DNA from: Xylophilus sp. GOD-11R
GTDB lineage: Bacteria > Pseudomonadota > Gammaproteobacteria > Burkholderiales > Burkholderiaceae_C
NCBI RefSeq assembly: GCF_033546935.1
Contig: NZ_CP137854.1
Span: forward strand, 682,001 to 746,000
DNA: 64,000 nt
Direction: 5' to 3'
Shown piece after piece: positions 32,569 through 41,467 of the stretch (positions are counted from its first letter, which is position 1; each line of letters opens with the position of its first letter). Below the pieces are notes generated by a model. It saw only the letters and a program-made list of their open reading frames with translations, had not been told where the DNA came from and made no database searches. The translations under genes and the position numbers were made by a program.

Positions 32569-33798
32569 ATGTCCGCCATTCGATCTACGCATATTCCAAG
32601 CGCTTCGGCCAGCACCGCGCCAACCTTGCCGCCCGCACTCGTCTTTTTGCTCGCTGCCAGTGCGGGCCTGTCGGTGGCCTCGCTCTACTACAGCCAGCCG
32701 ATGCTCGGCGTGCTCGGTGTCTCCATCGGCGCGAGCGACCAGGCCGTCGGCATGGTGCCCACGCTCACCCAGCTCGGCTACGCCTTCGGCCTGCTGCTGC
32801 TGGCGCCGCTGGGCGACCGCTTCGACCGGCGCAGCATCATCGTGATCAAGGCGGCGGTGCTCTGCGCGGCGCTGCTCGCGGCGGGCGCCGCGCCTTCCAT
32901 CGGACTGCTGCTGGCTGCGAGCCTGGCGATCGGGCTGTCGGCCACGCTGGCGCAGGACATCGTGCCGGCGGCGGCCACGCTGGCGCCGGAGGCCAGCCGC
33001 GGCAAGGTGGTCGGCACGGTGATGACCGGCCTGCTGATGGGCATCCTGCTGTCGCGGGTGGTGAGCGGCTTCGTGGCCGAGCATTTCGGCTGGCGCACGG
33101 TGTTCGTGTCGGCCGCTGCAGCCATCGCGCTGGTCGGCGTGGCCGCCTGGCGCGGGCTGCCGAAATTCCGGCCGACCACGCAGCTCGGCTACGCCGACCT
33201 GATGGCATCGCTCGGTACGCTCTTCGTGCGCCACGGCGGTCTGCGCCGGGCGGCGCTGGCGCAGGGGCTGCTGTCGGTGTCCTTCAGCGCGTTCTGGTCG
33301 ACCCTGGCGGTGATGCTGCACGGCGAGCCCTTCCACCTGGGCGCGGCGGCCGCCGGTGCCTTCGGGCTGGCGGGTGCGGCGGGCGCGCTGGCCGCGCCGC
33401 TGGCCGGCCGGCTGGCGGACAAGCGCGGCCCCGAACTGGTCACCCGGCTCGGCGCGGCGATCGCCATGCTGTCCTTCGCGGCCATGGCGCTGTCGCCCTG
33501 GGTGGCGCCGCATGCGCGGCTGTGGCTGATCGTGGGCAGCGCCATTGGCTTCGACCTGGGCATCCAGGCCACGCTGATCGCGCACCAGACCATCGTCTTC
33601 AGCATCGACCCGCCCGCCCGCAGCCGTCTCAACGCGGTGCTGTTCGTGGGGGTCTTCGTCGGCATGGCGGCCGGCTCCGCCCTGGGCAGCGTGGTGCTGG
33701 CCGCCTGGGGCTGGATGGGCGTGACCGCGCTCGCCACCGCGGCGGCGGGCGCAGCGTTGCTTGTACGCCTCTGGCCGGGCGCCGCCGACGCCCGTTGA
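32569..33798 (+). CDS. MFS efflux transporter
   Basis: A 409-aa, 12-helix major-facilitator protein. Start ATG 32569 (MSAIRSTHIPSASASTAPTL); the frame is open upstream, but the membrane domain begins only after about residue 22. Signature of the DHA1/YnfM-AraJ-type group: LYYSQPMLGVLGVSIGASDQ, GYAFGLLLLAPLGDRFDRRS, and LGIQATLIAHQTIVFSIDP in the second half. It probably exports small toxic organics or sugars. Controlled, on position, by the divergent LysR protein. Confidence 0.9.
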   Translation: MSAIRSTHIPSASASTAPTLPPALVFLLAASAGLSVASLYYSQPMLGVLGVSIGASDQAVGMVPTLTQLGYAFGLLLLAPLGDRFDRRSIIVIKAAVLCAALLAAGAAPSIGLLLAASLAIGLSATLAQDIVPAAATLAPEASRGKVVGTVMTGLLMGILLSRVVSGFVAEHFGWRTVFVSAAAAIALVGVAAWRGLPKFRPTTQLGYADLMASLGTLFVRHGGLRRAALAQGLLSVSFSAFWSTLAVMLHGEPFHLGAAAAGAFGLAGAAGALAAPLAGRLADKRGPELVTRLGAAIAMLSFAAMALSPWVAPHARLWLIVGSAIGFDLGIQATLIAHQTIVFSIDPPARSRLNAVLFVGVFVGMAAGSALGSVVLAAWGWMGVTALATAAAGAALLVRLWPGAADAR

Positions 33799-33854
33799 GG
33801 CCCGGTCGCACGGCAAAATGGCGGGGCCGATCCAGGCGATGCCCCTTATTTGCT

Positions 33855-35990
33855 GTGCAACCGAACACTTCCATCCAACACGATTGCCACCGATGGGACG
33901 ACCTGCTCCTCGCCTTCGCCGCGAAGCTGCGGCTGGACATGCCGCCTGGCGAGCTGATACGCACCGGTGTCGAGACGCTGATCCACGCCCTGCGCGTGGC
34001 CCGCGTCGGCTACGGTGAGTTGTCGGAAGACGGCCTCACCTTCCTCGTCGAGCACGACCGCGTCCGCGGCGGTGCGATGCACTTGCCCAGCCTCGCCGGC
34101 ATCCACCGTATCGAAGCCCATTCCTACCTGGCGCGGGTGCTCGGCCAGGGCCGCTGCGTGGTGATGGCCGACGTGCGCTGCGACGCCGAGGCGGCAGCCA
34201 CCGCAGAGACGCTGGAGGCCGTCGGCATCCGCGCGCAGCTGGTGCTGCCGGTGATGGACGCGGGCCGCCTCGCGGGTGTTTTCTTTCTGCACGACGACCA
34301 GCCGCGCGACTGGACCGACGCCGAGATCGGCTTCACCCGCGACGCCGTCGAACGAGTGCGCCACGCCATCGAACGCAGCCAGTCCGAACAGCGCCTGCAG
34401 CAACTCGCGGCCACGCTGGAGCAACAGGTGCTGGAGCGAACCCGGGCGTTGCGCGACTCCGAGGACTTCGCCCGGCTGGCGCTGGCGGCCAGCGGCGGCG
34501 TGGGCGTGTGGACCTACGTGGTGGAGTCCGACCGCTTCTTCTGCGATGCGTCCATCTCCGATCTCTATGGCATAGACCCCGACGCCGGCCAGGCCGGCGT
34601 GTCGCGCGCCGAGTTCCTCGCCAACGTGCATCCCGACGACATGGAGCGCCTGCGGGCGACGATGTCGGGCGGCCTGCAGCACAGCGGCGACCTGGAGCTG
34701 GAATACCGCATCCGCCATCCGGACGGCTCGGTGCGCTGGGTGCTGTCGCGCGGCCACACCTACTTCGACGCCGCCAACCAGCCGGTGCGTCGCACCGGCG
34801 TCGGCATCGAGACCACCGGCCGGCGCCAGCTCGAGGAGCAACTTCGCCAGGCGCAGAAGATGGAGTCGCTCGGCCAGCTCACCGGCGGCATCGCGCACGA
34901 CTTCAACAACCTGCTGCAGGGCATCGTGCTGCCGCTGCAGATATTGCAGCGCCGCCTCGGCCAGCCGCAGCACGCCGGCCTGTTGACCTATATCGAAGCC
35001 GGCATGTCGGCGGCCAAGCGCGCGGCCGGGCTCACCCAGCGCCTGCTCGCCTTCGCTCGCCGCCAGCCGCTCGATTCACGCACCGCCGACCTCGCCGCGC
35101 CGCTGCGCGAACTCGAGCCGATGCTGCGCAACAGCTGCGGCGAGAACATCGTGCTGGCCATGGACGTGTCGTCCTCGCTCTGGCCGGTGGTGACCGACGT
35201 GAACCAGTTCGAGAACGCGGTGCTCAACCTGGTCATCAACGCACGCGACGCCATGCCCACGGGCGGCCTGGTCACCGTGAGCGCGCGCAACCTGCCGGCT
35301 GAATCCGGCCACACGGCGCGCAACGTGCCGGCCGGGCTGCCGGCCGGCGACCATGTCTGCATCACCGTCGCCGACACCGGCACCGGCATGGCGGCCGACG
35401 TGATCGAGCGCGCCTTCGACCCCTTCTTCACCACCAAGCCGATCGGCCAGGGCACGGGCCTCGGCCTGTCGATGGTCTACGGCTACGCACGCCAATCCGG
35501 CGGCATGGCCGTGATCGACAGCACCGTGGGGCAGGGCACGCGGATCTCGCTGTATTTCCCCCGGGCGGCAGCGCAAGACACGCGGCTCCCTGCCACTCCC
35601 GTGGCCATCGGCCCGCGGCCCTCGTCGCGGCAACGCATTCTGGTGGTGGAAGACGACGACATCGTGCGCCGCTTCGCCGTCGAGATGCTGCGCGAGGAGG
35701 GCTACGAGCTCCGCGAGGCCACCACCGGCTACGAGGCGATGAGCGTGCTGGAGATCGACCACGGCTTCGATCTGCTGCTGACCGACGTCGGTCTGCCCGG
35801 CCCCAACGGCCGGCAGGTGGCCGACTTGGCGCGCGAGCGGATTCCCGGCATCAAGGTGATCCTGATGACCGGCTACGCCGAAGAGGCCGCGCACAAGAAC
35901 ACCTTCATCGGCTCGGGCATGGAACTCATCGTCAAGCCCTTTGATTCCGAAGTGCTGCTGGCGCGGGCGCGCCGCGCGCTCGCCGGCTGA
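33855..35990 (+). CDS. Hybrid sensor histidine kinase with GAF-like, PAS and receiver domains
   Basis: A 711-aa soluble hybrid kinase starting from GTG 33855 ([20 protein letters not shown]); no membrane segment, so a cytoplasmic sensor. GAF-like domain (residues about 20-175), a coiled region, PAS domain (about 205-325: [20 protein letters not shown]), histidine-kinase part with phosphoacceptor His348 in [15 protein letters not shown], ATPase boxes [12 protein letters not shown] and [18 protein letters not shown], and a C-terminal receiver with phosphoacceptor Asp644 in [15 protein letters not shown]. There is no output domain and no partner response regulator nearby, so the phosphate target is unknown. 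Confidence 0.9.
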   Translation: MQPNTSIQHDCHRWDDLLLAFAAKLRLDMPPGELIRTGVETLIHALRVARVGYGELSEDGLTFLVEHDRVRGGAMHLPSLAGIHRIEAHSYLARVLGQGRCVVMADVRCDAEAAATAETLEAVGIRAQLVLPVMDAGRLAGVFFLHDDQPRDWTDAEIGFTRDAVERVRHAIERSQSEQRLQQLAATLEQQVLERTRALRDSEDFARLALAASGGVGVWTYVVESDRFFCDASISDLYGIDPDAGQAGVSRAEFLANVHPDDMERLRATMSGGLQHSGDLELEYRIRHPDGSVRWVLSRGHTYFDAANQPVRRTGVGIETTGRRQLEEQLRQAQKMESLGQLTGGIAHDFNNLLQGIVLPLQILQRRLGQPQHAGLLTYIEAGMSAAKRAAGLTQRLLAFARRQPLDSRTADLAAPLRELEPMLRNSCGENIVLAMDVSSSLWPVVTDVNQFENAVLNLVINARDAMPTGGLVTVSARNLPAESGHTARNVPAGLPAGDHVCITVADTGTGMAADVIERAFDPFFTTKPIGQGTGLGLSMVYGYARQSGGMAVIDSTVGQGTRISLYFPRAAAQDTRLPATPVAIGPRPSSRQRILVVEDDDIVRRFAVEMLREEGYELREATTGYEAMSVLEIDHGFDLLLTDVGLPGPNGRQVADLARERIPGIKVILMTGYAEEAAHKNTFIGSGMELIVKPFDSEVLLARARRALAG

Positions 35991-36011
35991 TCGGGCAGGC
36001 GCAGGCGGCCG

Positions 36012-36917
36012 GTGAACCACCGCCAGCTTCGCTATTTCTGCGAGGTCGCGCGCCAGGGCACGCTGGCGCGCGCGGCCGAGCGGCTGTGCGTGGCGCCGAC
36101 CGCGATCAGCATGCAGATCGCCCAGCTGGAGCAGGGCCTGGGCGGCGAGCTGTTCGACCGCGCCGTCAAGCCGATGGCGCTGACGGCACTCGGCCGCTTC
36201 TTCCTGCCGCGCGCGCTGCAGCTGCTCGACCACGGCGAGCAACTCGAGAAGGAAGCCCGCGACATCGCCGTCGGTAACGCCGGCTGGTTGGGCATCGGCT
36301 TCGTGCGCTCGGTCATGAACTCCTTCCTGCCGGCGGCGGTGCGCAGGTTCCGGGCGCTGCGGCCGGGTGTGCGGCTGGAGCTGATCGAGATGCTGTCGGA
36401 ACACCAGGCCGAGCACCTGCGCAGCGGGCGCATTCAGATCGGCTTGTCGCGCTACGCCCGCCTGCCGGAGCCGCCCGCCGACCTGCGGCACACGGTGCTG
36501 TTCGAGGATCCCTTTCTGGTCGCGCTGCCGGCCGAGCATCCGCTGGCCGCCCAGGCGGTGCTGTCGGTGACCGCGCTGCAGGAAATGGAGTTGATCAGCT
36601 ATCCCAAGGATCCGCAGAGCTCCTTCGCGCAGAACATCACGGCCATCCTGCAGGCCGCCGGCGTCCGGCCGCGTGTCGGCCACGAAGCCATCGAGATCCA
36701 CACCGCGCTCGGGCTGGTGGCCGCAGGCCTGGGCTACGCGGTGGTGGGCGCATCGGTAGCGCGGCGCGGCACCGCCGACGTCGCCTTCGTGCCGCTGCAA
36801 GGACTGGATGCGCGCACCACCGTGCTCACCGTGACCCGGGCCGACGACCAGGGGCCGCTCACGGCTTCGATGCTGCAGGCACTCGACCAAGCCGCGCGGG
36901 ATATTCAGGCAAACTGA
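36012..36917 (+). CDS. LysR-family regulator of the RraA/Bug cassette
   Basis: A 301-aa LysR protein starting at GTG 36012 (VNHRQLRYFCEVARQGTLAR). HTH: AAERLCVAPTAISMQIAQLE; effector domain from GWLGIGFVRSVMNSFLPAAV, with VLFEDPFLVALPAEHPLAAQ, typical of the CynR/CbbR-like groups. It stands 25 bp before the RraA-like gene on the same strand. Together with the Bug receptor it forms the common Comamonadaceae unit that handles a carboxylated metabolite. No clear operator was pinpointed. Confidence 0.9.
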   Translation: MNHRQLRYFCEVARQGTLARAAERLCVAPTAISMQIAQLEQGLGGELFDRAVKPMALTALGRFFLPRALQLLDHGEQLEKEARDIAVGNAGWLGIGFVRSVMNSFLPAAVRRFRALRPGVRLELIEMLSEHQAEHLRSGRIQIGLSRYARLPEPPADLRHTVLFEDPFLVALPAEHPLAAQAVLSVTALQEMELISYPKDPQSSFAQNITAILQAAGVRPRVGHEAIEIHTALGLVAAGLGYAVVGASVARRGTADVAFVPLQGLDARTTVLTVTRADDQGPLTASMLQALDQAARDIQAN

Positions 36918-36942
36918 ACTAAGTTTCGAAAAACGGCGATAT

Positions 36943-37620
36943 ATGCAGTTTCAGGCGGCAGATGATGGCGCCATGAGACAAGACATATCGAGCGAAAAGC
37001 TCACCACGCTGCGCCAGCTCGGCGCCGCCACGGTGTATGAAGCCCAGGGCGCCAAGGGCGCGCTCGACAGCGGCATGAAACCCATCGACCCCACGGTGCG
37101 CCTGGCAGGCCCCGCCTTCACCGTCGATTGCCGTCCGGCCGACAACCTGATGCTGCACTACGCGGTGATGAAAGCCCGCCCTGGCGACGTGCTGGTGGTC
37201 GACGCCAAGGCCTTCATGGAAGCCGGCCCGTGGGGCGACGTGCTGACCATCCAGGCGATGAAGGTCGGCATCGCCGGCCTGGTCATCAACGGCTGCGTGC
37301 GCGACGCCAACCTGATCATCGAACTCGGCTTTCCGGTGTTCTGCCGGGGCCTGTCGATCAAGGGCACCGGCAAGAACCAGCCCGGCCGCGTGCAGGTGCC
37401 GGTGTGCATCGGCGACGTGCAGATCCACCCCGGCGACATCGTCGTCGGCGACCGCGACGGTCTGGCGGTGGTGCCGGCCGGCGAGGTCGACGCGGCCATC
37501 GCCAGCGCGGTGCAGCGCGAGGAAAAGGAGGCCGGCCAGCGCGAGGCCATCGGACGCGGCGTGATGACCGCCGAGCTGCTCGGCCTCACCGACACCTTGC
37601 GCCGCCTGGGCCTGGACTGA
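36943..37620 (+). CDS. RraA-family aldolase (HMG/CHA aldolase-like)
   Basis: A 225-aa RraA-like protein; the start may be the second Met (36973, MRQDISSEKLTTLRQLGAA). Family signatures: GAATVYEAQGAKGALDSGMK, GPAFTVDCRPADNLMLHYAV, DVLVVDAKAFMEAGPWGDVL, VINGCVRDANLIIELGFPVF (the GxVRD active-site motif with Arg and Asp) and GDIVVGDRDGLAVVPAGEV. These residues are those of true 4-hydroxy-4-methyl-2-oxoglutarate / 4-carboxy-4-hydroxy-2-oxoadipate aldolases and oxaloacetate decarboxylases rather than the RNase E regulator. Substrate unknown. Confidence 0.88.
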   Translation: MQFQAADDGAMRQDISSEKLTTLRQLGAATVYEAQGAKGALDSGMKPIDPTVRLAGPAFTVDCRPADNLMLHYAVMKARPGDVLVVDAKAFMEAGPWGDVLTIQAMKVGIAGLVINGCVRDANLIIELGFPVFCRGLSIKGTGKNQPGRVQVPVCIGDVQIHPGDIVVGDRDGLAVVPAGEVDAAIASAVQREEKEAGQREAIGRGVMTAELLGLTDTLRRLGLD

Positions 37621-37676
37621 CCACCCGCGCCGCACCGGATCGAAACCAGAAAAAAGAGAAAGAAAGAGACAAAGCC

Positions 37677-38654
37677 ATGAACTTGAAGAACCTCCTCCGC
37701 GCCAGTGCCACCGCCCTGGCACTGGCCGCCGCCGCGGGCAGCGCGCTGGCCCAGGCCGCCTATCCGCAGAAGTCCATCCGCCTGATCGTGCCGTGGCCTG
37801 CCGGTGGCGCGACCGATGCCGTGGGCCGTGCCCTGGCCGAAGCCTTGCGCACTCAGCTCGGCCAGAGCGTGGTGGTCGACAACATCGCCGGTGCCGGCGG
37901 CAACATCGGCACCCAGCAGTTCGTGCGGCAGCCGGCCGACGGCTACACGCTGCTGCTGGCCACCAGCTCCACCAATTCGGCCAATCCCTATCTGTACAAG
38001 AGGCTCGGCTTCGATCCGGTGAAGGACTTCACGCCGGTCGCCGCGCTGGGTGTGATTCCCAGCGTGATGATCGTCGGCGCCCAGTCGTCCTGGCAGTCGC
38101 CGGCCGACATCGTGAAGGCGGCCAAGGCCAACCCCGGCAAGATGTCCTACGGCTCCGGCGGCGTGGGTAATTCGGCGCATCTCGGCGGTGAGCTGTTCAA
38201 GTCGGTCACCGGCATCGACGTGATCCACGTGCCGTACAAGGGCAGCGCGCCGGCGCTCACCGACGTGATGGCCGGCCAGCTCGACTACATGCTCGACACC
38301 GGCGCCTACGGCCAGCTCAAGGGCGGCGGCAAGATCCGCGCGATCGCCGTGGCCTCGCCCCGGCGCCACCCGCTGCTGCCCAACGTGCCGACTTTCGAGG
38401 AGCTGGGCATCAAGGGCATGACGATGAACGCCTGGTACGGCCTGGCCGCGCCGGCCGGCACGCCGCCCGCGGTGGTCGCGCGGTTGAACGAGGCGGTGGA
38501 AGCGTCGTTCAAGCAGGGCGATCTGACGCGCCGCCTGAACGACATCGGCGCCGAAGTACAACCCGGCAACGCGGCGGCCTTCGCGGCCTTCTGGCAGTCG
38601 GAACTTGCGCGCTACGCCGGCCTGGTCAAGCTGACCGGTGCGACGCTGGACTGA
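37677..38654 (+). CDS. Bug-family (TctC-type) periplasmic solute receptor
   Basis: A 325-aa exported receptor: Sec signal peptide (LLRASATALALAAAAGSALA), then YPQKSIRLIVPWPAGGATDA, GQSVVVDNIAGAGGNIGTQQ, VIHVPYKGSAPALTDVMAGQ and PNVPTFEELGIKGM, all hallmarks of the tripartite-tricarboxylate (Bug) receptor family. The TctA/TctB membrane partners are not nearby, which is normal for orphan Bug proteins of this group. Probably binds the substrate, or a precursor, of the RraA-like aldolase upstream. The preceding 56 bp gap has no terminator, so both are likely co-transcribed. Confidence 0.93.
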   Translation: MNLKNLLRASATALALAAAAGSALAQAAYPQKSIRLIVPWPAGGATDAVGRALAEALRTQLGQSVVVDNIAGAGGNIGTQQFVRQPADGYTLLLATSSTNSANPYLYKRLGFDPVKDFTPVAALGVIPSVMIVGAQSSWQSPADIVKAAKANPGKMSYGSGGVGNSAHLGGELFKSVTGIDVIHVPYKGSAPALTDVMAGQLDYMLDTGAYGQLKGGGKIRAIAVASPRRHPLLPNVPTFEELGIKGMTMNAWYGLAAPAGTPPAVVARLNEAVEASFKQGDLTRRLNDIGAEVQPGNAAAFAAFWQSELARYAGLVKLTGATLD

Positions 38655-38793
38655 CGCGGACGATCGAAAAAGCTGCGAGGTGATCGCCGGCGGCTGCGCG
38701 CCCGGCGTACATGCTGGCGATGGGTTGCGCAGGTGTCGGGCGCGGCGGGCGACGGCTTCGTCGGAGAATCGACGTTTTTGTAGGAGACCTCGC

Positions 38794-39459
38794 ATGCCTG
38801 AGCACATCGTCGTGCAGATGCCGGCCGACTCGGCGCCGGCGCAACAGTTGTTCCTGCTGTTCCATGGCGTGGGCAGCATTCCGGAGAGTCTGTTTCCCCT
38901 GGGCAAGCTGCTGGCCGCGCGCTTTCCTGCGGCGGCCGTGGTCTGCGTGGCGTCGCCCGAGGCGTCGGACCGGGGAGGCGGGCGGCAGTGGTTTTCTGTG
39001 CGCGGCGTGACCGAGGAGAACCGGCCCGGCCGGGTCGCGGCGGCGATGGATCGGTTCGTCGGGGTGGTGCGTGACTGGCAGACGCGGACCGGGTGTTCGT
39101 CTGCGCAGACGGCCTTGGTGGGGTTCTCGCAGGGGGCGATCATGGCGCTGGAGTCCACCCAGCTCGACGGGGAGTCGCTGGCGGGGAGGGTCGTGGCCTT
39201 GGCCGGGCGGTTTGCCGCCGGGGTTCGGGTGGCTGCGGGGAGTACAACGGTGCACTTCGTCCATGGGGAGGACGATCCGGTCATTGCCTGCGGGTATGCC
39301 GAGGCGGGGGCTTCGGCGCTCAATGGCCTTGGTGGGGATGCGACCGTGGATCTGTTGCCCGGCGGGGGGCATTCGGTGGATGGGGTCGTTGGGCAGGTTG
39401 TTATTTCGCGGCTGGTGGGGTATGTGCCTAAGCGGGTTTGGGAGGAGGCCGTGCGCTGA
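38794..39459 (+). CDS. Alpha/beta-hydrolase, YpfH-like esterase
   Basis: A 221-aa serine esterase starting at ATG 38794 (TAGGAG ribosome site upstream). Oxyanion segment LFLLFHGVGSIPESLFPLG, nucleophile elbow TALVGFSQGAIMALEST (GxSxG), acid in HFVHGEDDPVIACGY, catalytic His in LLPGGGHSVDGVV. Length and motifs fit the YpfH/carboxylesterase-type family, and it probably hydrolyses short-chain esters. Toward its 3' end codon use shifts strongly to G/T-rich codons near the repeat that follows. Confidence 0.9.
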   Translation: MPEHIVVQMPADSAPAQQLFLLFHGVGSIPESLFPLGKLLAARFPAAAVVCVASPEASDRGGGRQWFSVRGVTEENRPGRVAAAMDRFVGVVRDWQTRTGCSSAQTALVGFSQGAIMALESTQLDGESLAGRVVALAGRFAAGVRVAAGSTTVHFVHGEDDPVIACGYAEAGASALNGLGGDATVDLLPGGGHSVDGVVGQVVISRLVGYVPKRVWEEAVR

Positions 39460-39570
39460 GGAGGGGGTGCCGCTGCGTGGGCTGCCCGTCCTCTGCCGGC
39501 TGCGTGCCACTGCGTGGGCTGTGTCTCCTGCGGAGGGCAGAGGCCGGGATTTCGCCCCGGCGGGCGAGTC

Positions 39571-40152
39571 ACTTTCTTTGCTTCGCCAAAGAAAGTAACC
39601 AAAGAAAGGCGACCCCGGTGGGCGAGGTCCTTCGGACACGCTGCGGTACTCGGTTTTGCGGGGTCTGGCGGAACTCGCTTCGCTCAGACAGCCGCCAGCC
39701 CTTATCCGCAAAACCTCCGTTCCTCGCTCTCGACCACAGGGGACCCCAAACACCACACGGGCCATCGCTGCGCTCGGCACACCACGGTCTTCGCTGCGCT
39801 CGACGGGGGAATGGGGCGACACGTCCATGGGGCGGTGCAGATGGGTACACGGCAAGCGCATCGGTCGGTGCGACAGCAAGCGCGCAGACAGTTGAGCGCT
39901 TGCCAGCGCGCATGGCGCTCGGACCAGCGCGGCCCCCTCACCGTGCTCAGTGCGGTCGACTGTCCTTACCCTCTCAGCCTCGACCCGCGCAGCGGGGCCA
40001 TGGCACTGGATCGACCCTTGTCCAAACTGTTGCCGCTAGAGCGTTCGAAGGCACATTCCCCAGGCCGAGCGAAGCAATGGCCCGACCGAGCTTCGAGCTC
40101 GTCTTCAAGGCAACTTTCTTTGGTGACTTTCTTTTTTGCCAGAAAAGAAAGT
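39571..40152. repeat. Repeat element copy A, hairpin-bounded, about 580 bp
   Basis: Non-coding element between the esterase and a convergent small gene. It is bounded by two ACTTTCTTT-type hairpins: left 39571-39596 (10-bp stem), right 40126-40152 (10-bp stem, 7-nt loop), and followed by a CTGGGGGC...GCCCCCAG stem at 40163-40184. The right 230 bp is nearly identical to both arms of the elements at 44929-45498 and 63457-64000. The left part is different (a CTTCGCTGCGCTCG-type segment). No transposase frame is present. Probably a mobile, non-autonomous or gene-converted intergenic element; acts as a strong bidirectional transcription stop by structure. Confidence 0.85.
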
Positions 40153-40242
40153 TACCGCGGGTCTGGGGGCGCGCAAGCCCCCAGCTCCACCCTACGAAGA
40201 GCAGAAGAAAAGAAAAAAAGAAAAACCCAACTCAGCCCGTCA

Positions 40243-40533
40243 TCACACCGCCGCATAAAACCGCATAAACCGAGAATCCTCCCGGCTATACCCCGGCCGA
40301 GCCTGCAAAAAACGCTTGGGCACCACCTGCAACCCCTCGACCGCGTCGACCTGGCAATACAGCCAATCGTGCCCCGGAAACACACTGTGCCCAGCCGTCT
40401 GATAGGCACTCAGCCAGGCCCCCCCATCGTGCCCCACCCCCACGGCGTGCGGCTCCACAGTCCGCCGCGCCCCCCGGTACATGAAGGAAACGGCCCGGCG
40501 GCCCCGCACGGCATCGATCAGCTCTGGCAACAA
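40243..40533 (-). CDS. WYL-like domain protein (C-terminal part only), TTG start
   Basis: A 96-aa protein beginning LPELIDAVRGRRAVSFMYRG: the ELIDAVRxRRxVSFxY pattern, GVGHDGGAWLSAYQTAG and KRFLQARPGYSREDSRFMRF are WYL-type ligand-domain features. No ATG is available; a TTG at 40533 preceded by GGGAGA on the minus strand is a plausible start. The usual N-terminal HTH of WYL regulators is missing, so this is either a stand-alone WYL protein or a leftover. Lies just beyond repeat element A, with G/T-rich coding strand. Confidence 0.6.
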   Translation of the reverse strand: MLPELIDAVRGRRAVSFMYRGARRTVEPHAVGVGHDGGAWLSAYQTAGHSVFPGHDWLYCQVDAVEGLQVVPKRFLQARPGYSREDSRFMRFYAAV

Positions 40534-40671
40534 CGCGTGTCTCCCGATAAATTGAGTTGTGATCAAGATACCGGCACAACCCCGCCACGGCGTTACGTGG
40601 TGCAACGCAGCATCACCCCCACCCCGGCAGGCGAAAATGCCCGCCCGCCCCCAACAACAGGACCCCACCGC

Positions 40672-40977
40672 ATGATCGTGCGCATCGAAATCGAGGGAGG
40701 CCGCGCCGGCTTCTACGAATACCGCGTCGTCTACGACACCGAAGAGCTCTACGCCGACGCCGGCCTCGGCTCGGTAGCCGACTGCCTGGTCGGCGCGGTC
40801 GAGGGCATGTCGCCCGACATGGTCGCCGCCGAGATCTGGTACCGCGCCGTCTGCTCGGGCACCTACAGCCTGCCGGTGATCGCCACCAACCACGAAGGCA
40901 TCGCCCAGCACGCGGTGAACACCACCGAAGCCATTCGCGAAGTCACCGGCGAAGACGACCTGCCATCGCAGGAGTGA
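40672..40977 (+). CDS. Hypothetical protein, 101 aa
   Basis: A small soluble acidic protein starting at ATG 40672 (MIVRIEIEGGRAGFYEYRVV) with beta-rich N-terminal half (IEIEGGRAGFYEYRVVYDT) and helical remainder (SPDMVAAEIWYRAVCSG), ending in TGEDDLPSQE. No family recognised. Divergent from the WYL-like gene and 36 bp before the DUF2946 gene. The upstream 140 bp carries no clear promoter by eye. Confidence 0.6.
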   Translation: MIVRIEIEGGRAGFYEYRVVYDTEELYADAGLGSVADCLVGAVEGMSPDMVAAEIWYRAVCSGTYSLPVIATNHEGIAQHAVNTTEAIREVTGEDDLPSQE

Positions 40978-41013
40978 AGCGCGCCGTCGACAACGCTCAT
41001 CGATAATCGCCCG

Positions 41014-41373
41014 ATGCCCGCCCGCCATACCGCCCGACTCATCGCCCGCTTCGTGCTGGCGTGGTTCGCGCTGTACCTGGGCGCCGCGGTGGCCTCGCCG
41101 CTGGTGCATCCCACCATGTCCTTCGAGCTGGTCTGCTCGGGCGCGGGCACCGCCAAGCTCATCAAGAAGAGCGATCTCGACGGCCAGGTGTCGTCTGCCA
41201 GCATGGACTGCCCGCTCTGCGCACCCGGCGGCGCACCGCCACCCTCGGTGCCGGCACTCGCCCCGGTGCCACCGCAGCCCCTGGCCTATGTGCTGCGTTC
41301 CATTCCGGCGGCGCGCATCGCCGCGATCACCGCCGCGCCGCTGCCGGCGCGAGGGCCACCCCGGGTTTCCTGA
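41014..41373 (+). CDS. DUF2946-type membrane-anchored small protein
   Basis: A 119-aa protein with an N-terminal hydrophobic anchor/signal (IARFVLAWFALYLGAAVAS) and two spaced cysteines in the DUF2946 pattern: FELVCSGAGTAKLI ... MDCPLCAPGG. The DUF2946 family is frequently found next to copper-handling genes (TonB receptors, PCuAC, CopC). The Cys and His near the membrane could bind a metal; no experimental role is known to me. It lies 94 bp upstream of the TonB receptor, same strand. Confidence 0.85.
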   Translation: MPARHTARLIARFVLAWFALYLGAAVASPLVHPTMSFELVCSGAGTAKLIKKSDLDGQVSSASMDCPLCAPGGAPPPSVPALAPVPPQPLAYVLRSIPAARIAAITAAPLPARGPPRVS

Positions 41374-41467
41374 CCTCCGCAGTTCCGTGCACAGCCGATC
41401 CGCCACGAAGCAGATCGCCTGCGCCCGGTCCCCGGCGTTCGCGCCGGATCTCAGGAAAACCCGAGCC

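Noticed and set aside
32433..35990. A 1185-residue frame suggesting an MFS-kinase fusion
   Set aside because: The first 470 residues are the frame-shifted MFS gene, Arg/Gly-rich without membrane helices; the kinase begins at GTG 33855.
39438..40977. Long frames through repeat element A, including one reaching the 40672 gene
   Set aside because: Composition is that of repeat DNA, and the same sequence in other copies is interrupted differently; only the part from ATG 40672 looks coding.
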